A stretch of 64,000 bases of DNA. Origin: Acetivibrio alkalicellulosi. GTDB taxonomy: Bacteria > Bacillota > Clostridia > Acetivibrionales > Acetivibrionaceae. The notes under the pieces are model-generated. The model was given only the letters and a program-made list of their open reading frames with translations. It was not told where the DNA came from and searched no databases. Shown piece after piece: positions 17,752 to 27,820 of this stretch. Position numbers and translations under genes: made by a program. Every line of letters starts with the position of its first letter. The first letter of the stretch is position 1. Location of the stretch: contig VLTH01000002.1 in the NCBI GenBank assembly GCA_008125075.1, positions 305,828 through 369,827 of the forward strand, written 5' to 3'.

Positions 17752-18495
17752 ATGTTAAATACTGTAATTCTTGCTGGATCCCAATCTGATGAGAGTTGGA
17801 GCGGCTATAAAAACAAGTGTCTTATTAACATTAACGGAAAAGCATTAATTGATTATGTTATTGAGGCTTTAAAGAAGTCAAATGACATAGGAAAAATAGT
17901 AGTTGTAGGTCCATTAGAGGACTTAGACAGTTATCTTAATGGAAAAGTTAATGATATAATAGACTCGAAAGGATCTATTGTACAAAATCTTATAAAAGGT
18001 ATAAAATACTTTGGAACTGATGAACACTTATTGGTGTGTACATCAGATATTCCATTGATTACACCAGAGGCAATAAATGATTTTATTTTAAAGGCTAAAG
18101 AACTGGAAGCAGATTTTTGTTATCCTGTCATAGAAAAGACTGTAAATAATAAAATGTTTCCTGAAGTTGAAAGGACTTTTGTTAAAATAAAAGAAGGATC
18201 ATTTACTGGAGGCAATATTTTTCATATGAAACCAGCAGTTATAGAAACATCAGTACCCCTAATTGAAAAACTTATGGATTCAAGAAAAAATCCTTTTAAA
18301 ATGGCAAGATTATTTGGTTTAGGTTTTTTTATAAAATTATTAACAGGTCGTTTATCAATAGCCATTGCAGAGAAGAAAATATTTGACATTCTTAATGTAA
18401 AAGCAAAGTGTATTATTTCTCAATATCCTGAAATAGGCAATGATGTTGACAAGTTAAGCGATATAATTGTTGTAAATGCACATCTAAGCAAGTAG
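17752..18495 (+). CDS. MobA-like nucleotidyltransferase
   Basis: About 247 residues of the NTP_transf_3 fold. It starts LNTVILAGSQSDESW, a variant of the LAGGxSxRxG nucleotide loop with the glycines replaced. LLVCTSDIPLITPEA holds the metal-binding Asp. A C-terminal extension runs beyond a standard MobA. The acceptor substrate is unknown. GAAAGGA is six bases before the ATG used here; the ATG at 17746 touches that site. It lies 50 bp after the GntR gene, probably one operon. Confidence 0.72.
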   Translation: MLNTVILAGSQSDESWSGYKNKCLININGKALIDYVIEALKKSNDIGKIVVVGPLEDLDSYLNGKVNDIIDSKGSIVQNLIKGIKYFGTDEHLLVCTSDIPLITPEAINDFILKAKELEADFCYPVIEKTVNNKMFPEVERTFVKIKEGSFTGGNIFHMKPAVIETSVPLIEKLMDSRKNPFKMARLFGLGFFIKLLTGRLSIAIAEKKIFDILNVKAKCIISQYPEIGNDVDKLSDIIVVNAHLSK

Positions 18496-18521
18496 CTTCA
18501 GTGTTGAAATTCCACTGAAGC
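18495..18521. terminator. Hairpin between convergent genes
   Basis: GCTTCAGTG / CACTGAAGC, nine perfect pairs with a nine-base loop, starting at the stop codon of the nucleotidyltransferase. The T-run is weak. Confidence 0.55.
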
Positions 18522-18543
18522 ATACTGATGTATATAATTTTGT

Positions 18544-18750
18544 TTATATGACTTCATAACCCATTTGAGAAAGATGTTTTTTAATATCATGAGGCTTAAT
18601 TTCTTCAGGAATATAATCTACTTTTAACTGCTGGCTTTTAAGATCAACAGACACATTTGTTATTCCCTTTATTTCCTTAACACCTTCTTGAATTTTGCTT
18701 GAACATGCGCTACATGATATTGTAGGTACATTAAATACTGTTGTTTCCAT
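18544..18750 (-). CDS. Heavy-metal-associated (HMA) domain protein, CopZ-like
   Basis: 68 residues, one HMA fold. The metal-binding motif is SCSACSSKI (residues about 10-18), CxxC as in CopZ, though the usual GMxC lead-in is PTISC. The repeat pattern VKEIKGITNVSVDLKSQQL and ending MGYEVI are typical. It likely carries Cu(I). GAGGAAT lies upstream. No copper ATPase is nearby. Confidence 0.85.
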   Translation of the reverse strand: METTVFNVPTISCSACSSKIQEGVKEIKGITNVSVDLKSQQLKVDYIPEEIKPHDIKKHLSQMGYEVI

Positions 18751-18850
18751 AAATTCCTCCTGATGATTATATATTTTTATTCACTATAATAGGTTTTCAA
18801 ATATTCAGCTATTTATTCTTTTTTTTATTGAGCCGATAGCTTTAATATAA

Positions 18851-18929
18851 AGAAATAACATCCAATTCTCATCGTCCAAAACCCGTTAAAACATCGGGAT
18901 TTTGTCCTTGAGAATATGAAGTTATTTCT
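18851..18929. repeat. Long imperfect inverted repeat, about 79 nt
   Basis: AGAAATAAC / GTTATTTCT at the ends, ATTCTCA / TGAGAAT inside and AACCCG / CGGGAT at the centre form a long stem with bulges. There is no T-run. It lies in the 305-bp gap before the AAA ATPase operon, upstream of its ribosome site, so it may be a leader RNA structure. Confidence 0.6.
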
Positions 18930-19055
18930 AAGGCATTCCTTATGTATGTCTATATTTGAAACTATAACTATTGATATCAGTATTAAGTGTGGTAAAATAG
19001 AAATAAACATTTGAAATAAAATTAATTATAATAAAGGAGGATAAGGAGCCCTAAG

Positions 19056-20684
19056 TTGCTCCTAAACTTTAAATATATGTGGTATGATAAGTTTTTGAGT
19101 ATATATAAAGCAGGAATATCCCACGAGTTTGTCCTTTATTTCAATATAAGGGATGTTGTTGATAATTTTAGATATATTGACAGGTATCTTTATGATGAGT
19201 TTATTAAACAACGGGGTTTTTCAATTGTTGCCTTTTATGATATTTCTAAAGGGTTAACTTTTTTAGATCCGGCAATGGAAAGAGAGTTTAATAAAATAAC
19301 TTCAAATAGTGCAGTTGGATTAAATCATGCCCTTCCTTCAAAGTTATTTTATCATATTGATGTGGCGTTGAGAAACACCAAAATGGTTCTGTTTATTGAT
19401 CATGCTGAAAAGATAATACCTTCTGGAGATGTTGCTTCATTATCCTTTGAAGAAAGAATGGCTCTTATTTGGATTTGTGAATGGTCAAACAGTGCGAAGA
19501 TATCTTCTGTAGGTAGTACACTATTTATGCTAGCTAATAATCTTGCCGAAATAAATAGTGAAGTATTAAAATCATCCTATAGAGTAGAGCCTATACTTGT
19601 AGAACTTCCAACTGAATGTGAGCGTAGAGATTATATAAAATATTTGCTAGAAGATAAGAAAATAAAAATTGATATAAGCATTGAAGAATTTGCAAAACTA
19701 TCTTCAGGTCTTAGCAAAAAAGCAATAAAGGATATAAAATTAAAGGCCGAAGCAGAAGATGTGGCAATAAGTTTTGATTTTATTAAAGAAAAAAAGCACT
19801 CGGTTTTAAAAAAAGAATATGGAGATGTTTTGGAATTTATATATCCTGTAATAAGCTTTGACGATATTGGTGGAATGGACAGAGCAAAAAGTTATCTTTT
19901 AAAAAATGTTGTTGAACCTATAAGAAAAGGGGATTTGAGAAGAGCACCTATGGGAATACTGTTGTGTGGACCATCTGGAACTGGAAAAACCCTTTTGGTA
20001 AATGCTCTTGCTAAATCAAGTGGATTTAATTGTGTTAAAATAGATATGTCAAGAATATTAGGACAGTACGTTGGTGAAAGTGAGAAGAACTTTAAAAAAT
20101 GTTTACTAGGAGCACAGTCTCAGGAGCCGGTAATAGTTTTTGTTGATGAAATAGATACAGCATTTAGGCGAGGAGAAAATGGAGATAGTGGTGTAAGCAG
20201 AAATATTTTTAATGAATTTTTACAATTTACCAGCAATACAAATAATAGAGGAAAAGTAATATTTATAGCAGCAACAAATAGGCCGGACCTTCTAGATGCA
20301 GCATTAAAAAGAGCAGGAAGGTTTGACAAGAAAATACCAATATTATTACCTGAAACAAATGAGAGAGCAGAAATATTAAAAATAATCATTAAAAAATATG
20401 GTTTTGAAACAGATATACAGGACTTTACACCTTTTGCTCAGCAAGCAGAGAATTACACAGGTGCAGAGATTGAAACAGTTGTAAGAAAGGCCTATGAGAT
20501 TTCAAACGAGCAAAACATAGATAATACTGTACTTACAGAAGAAGTATTAAATGAAGCATTGATTAGATGCAGACCAAGTACTCAGGAAGTAGAGTTTATG
20601 ACGCTCTTAGCAATAAAGGAGTGTGACGACAAAGACTTATTACCAGATAAATATAAAGAAATATTAGAGAATAGACACTCGTAA
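19056..20684 (+). CDS. AAA+ ATPase of the classical (VCP/FtsH-like) clade
   Basis: 542 residues. The C-terminal half is a complete AAA module: ILLCGPSGTGKTLL (Walker A, about residues 308-321), IVFVDEIDTAF (Walker B, about 364-374), AATNRPDLLDAALKRAGRFD (sensor/second region of homology with arginine finger) and a lid. The first 230 residues look like a degenerate AAA-type domain without Walker motifs, as in Ycf46-like proteins. The TTG start has AAGGAG seven bases upstream; ATG at 19077 is the alternative. First gene of an apparent operon with pspA. Confidence 0.85.
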   Translation: MLLNFKYMWYDKFLSIYKAGISHEFVLYFNIRDVVDNFRYIDRYLYDEFIKQRGFSIVAFYDISKGLTFLDPAMEREFNKITSNSAVGLNHALPSKLFYHIDVALRNTKMVLFIDHAEKIIPSGDVASLSFEERMALIWICEWSNSAKISSVGSTLFMLANNLAEINSEVLKSSYRVEPILVELPTECERRDYIKYLLEDKKIKIDISIEEFAKLSSGLSKKAIKDIKLKAEAEDVAISFDFIKEKKHSVLKKEYGDVLEFIYPVISFDDIGGMDRAKSYLLKNVVEPIRKGDLRRAPMGILLCGPSGTGKTLLVNALAKSSGFNCVKIDMSRILGQYVGESEKNFKKCLLGAQSQEPVIVFVDEIDTAFRRGENGDSGVSRNIFNEFLQFTSNTNNRGKVIFIAATNRPDLLDAALKRAGRFDKKIPILLPETNERAEILKIIIKKYGFETDIQDFTPFAQQAENYTGAEIETVVRKAYEISNEQNIDNTVLTEEVLNEALIRCRPSTQEVEFMTLLAIKECDDKDLLPDKYKEILENRHS

Positions 20685-20874
20685 AGACAAAAGATTACCA
20701 AAATGGGACAAAAAGGATAATGCAGATGAATATCGACTAAGCATGTTAATGTTTTTGAAGGTAACAAATGGCATGGACATTAATTAAGTATGTGCGATAA
20801 ATTTACTGTTTACAAAGGAATGTATTTATTATAAATTAATGTATAGTAAGAATAATTCTGAGGAGGATTAAAAT

Positions 20875-21603
20875 ATGGGTTTTTTTAGTAGACTTGGAAC
20901 CATGATAAGAGGTTTTTTTGGACAATTTGTAGGAGGATTAGAAGAAAACAACCCTAATCTTATATTTGAAGATATTAAGAATCAAATAGGTAAAGCTCGA
21001 AAGGAAGCTGAACAGCAAATAATTGAAATACAAACAAATGCAGAACTTATTAAAATTGAAATGAAGAATGCAGAAAAAAACCTGTCTGCTATAAGATCTA
21101 GAATAGAGGCTGCACAGAGACAAGGAGACAAAGAGGTTTTAGTAGAGCTTCTTATGCATGAGGAAGAGTACCAGACAGTGTATGAAACCCATAAGTCTAC
21201 CCATGACAGTGCTATTAAAGAAGTAGCAGCTATAAGGGAAAATTATAAGGTATTTGAATCAGAAATGAATACAAAGCTTAATGAACTTAAGACATTAAAG
21301 ACTCAAGAAAAAATGGCTAAGTTGAAGGAAAATATTAACTCAGTTAATGCAAAATATGCATCTAAAAATAACAAAGTAGGAAATATTAATGATAATATGG
21401 ATAGAGCAAGAGAAATTGTTAATAAAAAAATTGCACGAGCAAATGCAGTTGAAAGTCTTAATAACGAGAATATGGATATGAAGCTTAAAAAACTGGATTT
21501 AAACTCTGCTCGTGACAGAGCAAGAGCTAGAGCCGAGGCAATGCTTAGCGGTGGAGAGGGATTTGAAGTAAAGGAAAAAACAGAAAATAAGGCAAATTCA
21601 TAA
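20875..21603 (+). CDS. pspA: PspA/IM30-family membrane-remodelling protein
   Basis: 242 residues, almost all coiled coil from about 25 to 190. The amphipathic N-terminal helix MGFFSRLGTMIRGFFGQFVG and the N-terminal phrase NPNLIFEDIKNQI are characteristic. PspA belongs to the ESCRT-III superfamily and polymerises on the cytoplasmic membrane. GAGGAGG precedes ATG. 190 bp after the AAA gene and 33 bp before a membrane protein gene. Confidence 0.88.
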   Translation: MGFFSRLGTMIRGFFGQFVGGLEENNPNLIFEDIKNQIGKARKEAEQQIIEIQTNAELIKIEMKNAEKNLSAIRSRIEAAQRQGDKEVLVELLMHEEEYQTVYETHKSTHDSAIKEVAAIRENYKVFESEMNTKLNELKTLKTQEKMAKLKENINSVNAKYASKNNKVGNINDNMDRAREIVNKKIARANAVESLNNENMDMKLKKLDLNSARDRARARAEAMLSGGEGFEVKEKTENKANS

Positions 21604-21636
21604 TATTTTATTACAAAGGTTGCAGGTATAGTTGAT

Positions 21637-22425
21637 ATGAAATTTAAATTGTTGATGGGGTCTTTGACAAGGCCTAGAAATATAGGGATACTTGTAGTGC
21701 TTATGGGACTGCTGGCAGGTTTGGTTACACAAGGAACATTGAATATAGGATTTTTAGCGTTTATAGCATCAATTTCTATATATCTTGGATTTGTAATTCA
21801 AAGCTTTACAAGTAAAAAGTTTCAGGATATGTTTATCCACAGGATGAAAGAAAAAAGAATAAGAGAACTAAACAAAATATGCACAAGACTAGCTGATGAT
21901 GCTAAAAGGCACACAAATGCATCGTATTTTAAAAAACTTCGCTCAATCATGGAAGATAAGAATGAAATAGTAAAATCTTATCAAAAGGATAGCCCGGATT
22001 TTTTAAAAGAAAAAATTACAGAGCAAACCTTAAACTTAGTAGTGTCATACATTAAGTTACTTAAGAGTTTTTGTATAAGGACAAAAGATCTTAACTCTGT
22101 AGATGTGAATCCTGTTTTAGAAAGGATTACAAAAAATACTCGGAAGCTAAACTTTACCAATGATCCTAAGTTGTATGAAAATGTAAATAAAATTATTGAA
22201 ATGGATCAAAAAATAATATCTAGGTTGAAAGAGGAGAAACTAGAATTAGAAAGAATAGACACCAGGCTTGATTATATAAAGAGTACTGTAAACATGTTTA
22301 AGCACCAAATAAATCTAAGTCTTGAGTCAGAAGAAATGTTAGAAAAAATTGAAAGTGCGGTAAATGAAGCTTTAGCACTTGAGAATGTCTTAGATGAAAG
22401 GAATAAAAAAAGTATTAGAAATTAG
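21637..22425 (+). CDS. Membrane protein with long coiled-coil domain
   Basis: 262 residues. Two hydrophobic helices lie close to the N-terminus (about 15-35 and 38-55). A long helical, charged cytoplasmic part follows (60-262, with heptad-like LEKIESAVNEALALENVLDE near the end). No known enzyme motif. Genes on both sides suggest a membrane partner for PspA or the AAA ATPase; this is inference from context. No strong ribosome site (AGGTATAG region). Confidence 0.7.
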   Translation: MKFKLLMGSLTRPRNIGILVVLMGLLAGLVTQGTLNIGFLAFIASISIYLGFVIQSFTSKKFQDMFIHRMKEKRIRELNKICTRLADDAKRHTNASYFKKLRSIMEDKNEIVKSYQKDSPDFLKEKITEQTLNLVVSYIKLLKSFCIRTKDLNSVDVNPVLERITKNTRKLNFTNDPKLYENVNKIIEMDQKIISRLKEEKLELERIDTRLDYIKSTVNMFKHQINLSLESEEMLEKIESAVNEALALENVLDERNKKSIRN

Positions 22426-22444
22426 CCAGTGAACGAGGTTTAAT

Positions 22445-24046
22445 ATGAAAAAAGAAGATGTTGTCTATTCATCAGAATACTTTAAGATTCTTAAAAAAGA
22501 AGATGGCTTTTATATTGAGTCTTTTAAAAGGGGTCTTTCTATAGAAACATTTAACAACATAATAAAAAATAATCCAGGCATTAAAATTACCAGCTTTATG
22601 GCAGTTAAAGATGCCATTTTATTTGCTCCAAAACCAATTACAAAGTTTGGAGAAAGTAAGGACAGAATAAATGTTGAAGTGTCAAGTGATGAGTTAAAGG
22701 CATATATTACACTGTCTGTAGGTGAGAATGAATTACTAGAGGATAATGAATTACTAGAGGATAATAGAGATAAGTTGATCAAGGAAATACTAAATAAGCT
22801 CAAAGAGGCTGGAGTTGTCTATGGTATAAAATGGGAAACCTTGATTAAAGAATTATTAAATAACAAAAGAATACTTGTAGCAGAAGGAACTCCACCTGAA
22901 AAGGGAGAAGATTCAGTTGTAAAAATGTACAAACTAAAAGATCCAAAGCCATTAATCAAGGAAGATGGAAAAGTAGATCATTATGAAATTAGCTTAATTA
23001 ATAGAGTTAAATCTGGAGAGTGGCTTGGTGAAAGAATAGATCCAGGTGCTGGGATACCGGGCAAATCTGTTAAGGACTCTACAATAACTGCTCTTTCAGG
23101 CAAAAAAATTCCCATGTTGTACGACAAAAACTCTGTAGAAGAAACTTATGAAAATGGAGTAACCACTCTTTATGCAAAAAGAGATGGTGCTGTGCATTTT
23201 GAAGATGGGGTTATAAGTGTTTCTAATCACTTAGAAATAAATGGAGATGTGGATTTTAAAACAGGAAATATTGAATTTGATGGTTTTCTTACTGTAAAAG
23301 GTACTATTGAGGATAGCTTTTCGGTAGAAGCAACAAAGGACATTGAAATATTGGGACAATATGGAATAGGAAGTGTTAAAGAAGTTATAAGCAAAAATGG
23401 AAGTATATATATTAAAGGTGGGATAGCTGGAAAAAATAGAGCTACCATAAAATGTTCTAAAAACTTATATACAAAATATGTATCGGATACTCAGATTATT
23501 TGCGATGGTAATGTAAATGTAGGTTTTTACTGTATAAACAGCCAGGTTAAAGGAAGAGAGGTTATACTCGATTCACCAAAGGGACAGATAATAGGAGGAA
23601 ATATAGAAGCTGAGGTTAGAGTTGTAGCTTCAATTGTTGGATCTCCAGGAGAGAAAAAGACACAAATTAGTGTGAGTGGTTTTGATAGAAATAGTTTAAA
23701 AGAACGACTTGAAAAATTAATTACAGAAATTGAAGAACTTAAAAAGTATCAAATAAGAGTCAAACAAGAACTGTCTATGGAAATCAGCAAGACAGCAGCT
23801 AATAATCATAAGGTTAATGATATTCAAAAGAACTTTATAGAAATAAAAAACAAACTTAAAGAATGTGAAGATGAAAAAAAAGTAATTACTCTTTCTTTAA
23901 GAGCTAAAGGAGAAGGAGAAATATCTATAATAAAAAAAGCTTATGCAGGTGTTACGTTAAAAATAAAAAATCTTACCACGGAAATCAAGGAAGGTATTAT
24001 TGGAACAACATACTTTGCTCAAGACGGTGAAATAAAACAAAAATAA
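22445..24046 (+). CDS. FapA family protein (DUF342)
   Basis: 533 residues. The FapA core begins near residue 200 with SGEWLGERIDPGAGIPG and KDGAVHFED-like segments. A beta-helix-like polymer-forming region follows (about 265-400, with repeated short glycine-turn strands), then a C-terminal coiled coil (about 415-500). FapA proteins link envelope sensing to signalling in other bacteria; the exact role is unclear. An exact 18-bp tandem duplication at 22730-22765 encodes NELLED twice in the N-terminal domain. Starts 20 bp after the coiled-coil membrane gene. Confidence 0.82.
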   Translation: MKKEDVVYSSEYFKILKKEDGFYIESFKRGLSIETFNNIIKNNPGIKITSFMAVKDAILFAPKPITKFGESKDRINVEVSSDELKAYITLSVGENELLEDNELLEDNRDKLIKEILNKLKEAGVVYGIKWETLIKELLNNKRILVAEGTPPEKGEDSVVKMYKLKDPKPLIKEDGKVDHYEISLINRVKSGEWLGERIDPGAGIPGKSVKDSTITALSGKKIPMLYDKNSVEETYENGVTTLYAKRDGAVHFEDGVISVSNHLEINGDVDFKTGNIEFDGFLTVKGTIEDSFSVEATKDIEILGQYGIGSVKEVISKNGSIYIKGGIAGKNRATIKCSKNLYTKYVSDTQIICDGNVNVGFYCINSQVKGREVILDSPKGQIIGGNIEAEVRVVASIVGSPGEKKTQISVSGFDRNSLKERLEKLITEIEELKKYQIRVKQELSMEISKTAANNHKVNDIQKNFIEIKNKLKECEDEKKVITLSLRAKGEGEISIIKKAYAGVTLKIKNLTTEIKEGIIGTTYFAQDGEIKQK

Positions 24047-24101
24047 GCAGAGTAAGAAAAAAAGCTGGGATAAGTACCCTTAGCTTTAAAATGGTGATAA
24101 T

Positions 24102-25250
24102 ATGAAAGCTATAAAATTTTTGCATTTTTCAGATGTTCATTTAGATGTGCCATTTACTTCTATGAAGACAGGAAAAAGTAAGATAAGCGAAAGAAGAAGG
24201 GATATAATAGAGGTTTTTGACAGTATAATTAATCTTGCAAAGAAGGAATGTGTAGACACTATTTTTATTAGTGGAGACCTTTATGAACACAGTTATGTTA
24301 AAAAGTCTACAATTGAATATATTAATAAAAATTTTAGTGAAATAGCTGAAATAAAAATTTTTATTATACCTGGAAATCATGACCCATATGTGAATAATTC
24401 ATACTATAAAAATTATGATTGGGCAAAAAATGTTTTTATACTGTCAGAGGAAAAGCCTTTTTATTTGGATAAAAATATTGGATTGTGTGTATATGGCATA
24501 GGGTTTGAGAATTTTTTTAAAGAGAAGAATTCAGTCAATGATATTAAGTGTATTGATAAAAGGTTAATAAATGTATTGTTAATTCATGGAACTGTAGATA
24601 TAAACATTAAGGGAAATGTATATAATCCTGTGAAGAGTCAAGAACTGGCACAGTTGGGAATGGATTATATTGCATTAGGTCATTTTCATAAAAGAATTGA
24701 GGATGTAGGTGGAAAAGGAGTAATATATAATGCTGGAAGTCCTGAACCATTAGGATTTGATGAAGAAGGAGAACATGGTGTATTTATAGGAAGTATAAAC
24801 AAATTGTGTGAAGATGAAAAAAATTTAACAGTTAATTTTATATGTTTAAATAAAAGGCAGTATAAATCTATTAGTATCAAGTTTGATAAAGTTACAAACA
24901 TAGATACTATAATTGATAAAATTCATGAAGAAACAAAGGGCTTAGAAGGCGAAAAAAACCTATTACATGTAACACTAAAAGGATATACAGATAGAGGTTT
25001 TAAAATTAATGTATCAGAACTTAAAGAAATATTAGAAAGTAAGTTTTTTTATATAAAAATAAAAAATGATACTATCCCCTTCTATGACTTTGACGAAATA
25101 ATGGAAGATGCGGGCATTAAGGGGTTATTTGTTAAAAAAATGATGTTTAAAATAGAGTATGCTAAATCAGAAAGAGAAAAAGAACTTTTACTAAAATCCC
25201 TATGCTATGGATTGGAAGCACTAGAAGGTGGTCATATAGAGGTGTTTTAA
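24102..25250 (+). CDS. SbcD/YhaO-like DNA repair metallophosphoesterase
   Basis: 382 residues. The Mre11/SbcD phosphoesterase motifs are in order: LHFSDVHLD (about 6-14), ISGDLYEH (about 52-59), IPGNHD (about 89-94), LIHGTVD and ALGHFHKR. C-terminal 100 residues form a capping domain as in YhaO. Paired with the SbcC-like gene 170 bp downstream, it likely forms a Mre11-Rad50-type nuclease complex. Confidence 0.88.
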   Translation: MKAIKFLHFSDVHLDVPFTSMKTGKSKISERRRDIIEVFDSIINLAKKECVDTIFISGDLYEHSYVKKSTIEYINKNFSEIAEIKIFIIPGNHDPYVNNSYYKNYDWAKNVFILSEEKPFYLDKNIGLCVYGIGFENFFKEKNSVNDIKCIDKRLINVLLIHGTVDINIKGNVYNPVKSQELAQLGMDYIALGHFHKRIEDVGGKGVIYNAGSPEPLGFDEEGEHGVFIGSINKLCEDEKNLTVNFICLNKRQYKSISIKFDKVTNIDTIIDKIHEETKGLEGEKNLLHVTLKGYTDRGFKINVSELKEILESKFFYIKIKNDTIPFYDFDEIMEDAGIKGLFVKKMMFKIEYAKSEREKELLLKSLCYGLEALEGGHIEVF

Positions 25251-25423
25251 AGAAGACGAACTTATAAAGCTTCAATATTGCAAATATATTTGATGAAGTT
25301 TGCAGAGGGAAATATCTTTTGCGTTTTAATGAGGGTGCTTTTAGATGGGAAGAATGCGTGGAAGGGAACTATAGGGTTACAAGAAAAGTTATAAGGGAAG
25401 TGAATTTCTTGAAGGAGTATTAA

Positions 25424-27781
25424 ATGGTAATAGAAAGACTATTTATTGATGCATTTGGAAAATTCAAAAAAACAGAAGTTAAACTTAATACAGGTGTAAA
25501 TGTTATTTTTGGAGCCAACGAATCTGGTAAAACTACCCTTATGTGGTTTATAATAAGTATGCTGTACTCATTAAGGGGAAGAAATAATGTGAATTTATAT
25601 AAAAAATATATGCCCTGGAATGGGAATGAATTTAAAGGGCGTATGGAGTATTTTCTTGATAATGGAACAAAATTTTTTATTCAAAGGGACTTTGTCTTAA
25701 ATTCTGTTAAGGTATTTGATTGTTTTATGACCGATATAAGTAGCTCCTTTGATCAAAGCAGAGAAAGAGGATGCCTTTTTGCAAAGAAACACCTTGGTAT
25801 AAACCAATCCTGTTTTGAAAGAACAGCTTTTATTGGTCAAATGGATATGAAAGTAGATTCAAACAATAAAAGTGAAATACTTAATAAATTAGTTAATATA
25901 AATCAAACTGGTGTTGAAGATATTTCTTTAAATAATGCAAAAAAAGTCTTAAAAGAAACATTATTAAATTATGTTGGTACCGATAAAACCACAACACGCC
26001 CACTTGATCTTGTAAATGCTAAATTACAAGATCTTGAAAAACAACAGAGGATTTTAATAGACAAAAGAGCTTTTGATTTATCAGTTGATGAAAAAATACT
26101 AAGCCTTAAAAATGTCTTGAATATCTTAGAGAGAACAAAAACGTCTTTAGATTGTGAAAAAATTTTAATTGAAGTTAAGGATGATTTGTACAGTGTAGAA
26201 TTAAAGAAAAGCATTGGGGAAATTATACATTGCAAAAAAGAAATGTTTGAATTGATAGAAAAGATGGACAAGCTTATAGACACAAGAAAAATATATGATG
26301 ATTTTTCAAATTGCCAAAGCAACCATGTTGATGATGTAGTATTTAAGTACAGGAAAAAAATAGACCTTTTAAAAATTAATTTAGATATTGAAACTAAGTT
26401 AAGTAAATTGAAGAAACAAATTATAAGTATAGAATCCTATCTTGAAGAGTTAAAATTTTTCAATAATTTAGAAGAAAATATTGAAGATACAGTGAAAGAG
26501 ATTTTAGAATTTATAGACAGTTCAACGAATGAAAAAGAAAAAAATCAATTAGGAGCTATAACTAAAAGTGTTAAGAAATATGTGATAAAAAAACGTTTAG
26601 GACAGATAGGCATAATAGTATCTTTGATAGGTATTATTTCTGGAGTTTTAAGGGGATTAAACGGGCATAATTTCGTTTTATCTTTTATATTTACTGCTAT
26701 TACTTTAACTTTAATCTATGGTACAAGTTACATATCCAAACATCTTAAAGCTTTAATTGTGACAAGAGAAGAACTAAGCAATATTATACAAAACACTAAC
26801 AATGAGTTAAGTAAAAAACGAAAAAATTTAAATGATATTTATGTAAAGGCTCAGGTAAAAACAATAGAACACTTATTAAAGAAAAAAGCTTTATACAATG
26901 AAAAAGTGCTAGAGTTTACAGCTACAAATAGTAAAATAGACAGTTTTGAAAAAGAATTAGAGTCAAATTTATATATAGTAAATGAATTAGACCAAGAGAT
27001 AGTAGAAAATTTAGTTAATTGCAAAATAATGTGTAACAAAGAAAAGTTAGAAGATAGACATATTGAGATGTTTAAAGATGGAGTGAAAATATTTAAAGAA
27101 ACAGAAAATAGTATTATACAGTTAAATGAAAAAATAAAATCGCTTAAAAAGTACATAGAATCATTATATGAAAAGGCAATTTATATTTGCAGTTCAGAAT
27201 TAAATCATATGAAAGAAGCAGTTAGAAGTCTAGACAGTCAAGATGAAGAACTTGATAAAATTGAAAGACAAATAGAAGAGTTGTCAGATGAAAAAAAACG
27301 TCTTGAAGAAATAGCTTTTTCAATAAACATGGCAATTGAGACACTTGAAGAATCTAGTGTAGACATAAAGAAAAATAATATACCATATTTAAGTAAAAAG
27401 ACAAGTGAAATAATGGGAAAGATAACGAAAAACCGATATAGTGATATAAAGTCGGATGCTAATCTTATACTAAAAACAATGTGCAAAGAAACGGGTAACA
27501 TTGTTGATGTATCAATGCTAAGTATAGGTACAATAGACCAGGTGTATCTTGCATTAAGACTTGCCTTAGTACAACTTATTGAAAGGGATGGAGAAAAACT
27601 TCCTATTATAATGGATGAAATATTTGCTTATTTTGATGACAGTAGAATAGAAAACACAATTAAGTTGTTGAATGAACTAATGGATAGACGGCAGGTTATT
27701 ATTTTCACATGTAAGAAAAGAGAGGTGGAGTGGTTAAAATATGGTTGCGGTAATCAATTAAATATATTAGAATTGAGCTAG
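25424..27781 (+). CDS. SbcC/YhaN-like SMC-type ATPase
   Basis: 785 residues. Walker A is FGANESGKTTL (about 29-39). Long coiled coils run through the middle. A pair of hydrophobic helices (about 390-440) is a feature of YhaN rather than true SbcC. The C-terminus has an ABC signature-like MLSIGTIDQVYLALRLAL and Walker B PIIMDEIFAYFDD. It is the partner of the upstream phosphoesterase. Confidence 0.87.
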   Translation: MVIERLFIDAFGKFKKTEVKLNTGVNVIFGANESGKTTLMWFIISMLYSLRGRNNVNLYKKYMPWNGNEFKGRMEYFLDNGTKFFIQRDFVLNSVKVFDCFMTDISSSFDQSRERGCLFAKKHLGINQSCFERTAFIGQMDMKVDSNNKSEILNKLVNINQTGVEDISLNNAKKVLKETLLNYVGTDKTTTRPLDLVNAKLQDLEKQQRILIDKRAFDLSVDEKILSLKNVLNILERTKTSLDCEKILIEVKDDLYSVELKKSIGEIIHCKKEMFELIEKMDKLIDTRKIYDDFSNCQSNHVDDVVFKYRKKIDLLKINLDIETKLSKLKKQIISIESYLEELKFFNNLEENIEDTVKEILEFIDSSTNEKEKNQLGAITKSVKKYVIKKRLGQIGIIVSLIGIISGVLRGLNGHNFVLSFIFTAITLTLIYGTSYISKHLKALIVTREELSNIIQNTNNELSKKRKNLNDIYVKAQVKTIEHLLKKKALYNEKVLEFTATNSKIDSFEKELESNLYIVNELDQEIVENLVNCKIMCNKEKLEDRHIEMFKDGVKIFKETENSIIQLNEKIKSLKKYIESLYEKAIYICSSELNHMKEAVRSLDSQDEELDKIERQIEELSDEKKRLEEIAFSINMAIETLEESSVDIKKNNIPYLSKKTSEIMGKITKNRYSDIKSDANLILKTMCKETGNIVDVSMLSIGTIDQVYLALRLALVQLIERDGEKLPIIMDEIFAYFDDSRIENTIKLLNELMDRRQVIIFTCKKREVEWLKYGCGNQLNILELS

Positions 27782-27820
27782 GGATGGGAACAACACATTA
27801 GTTTAAGATTGGATGATACT

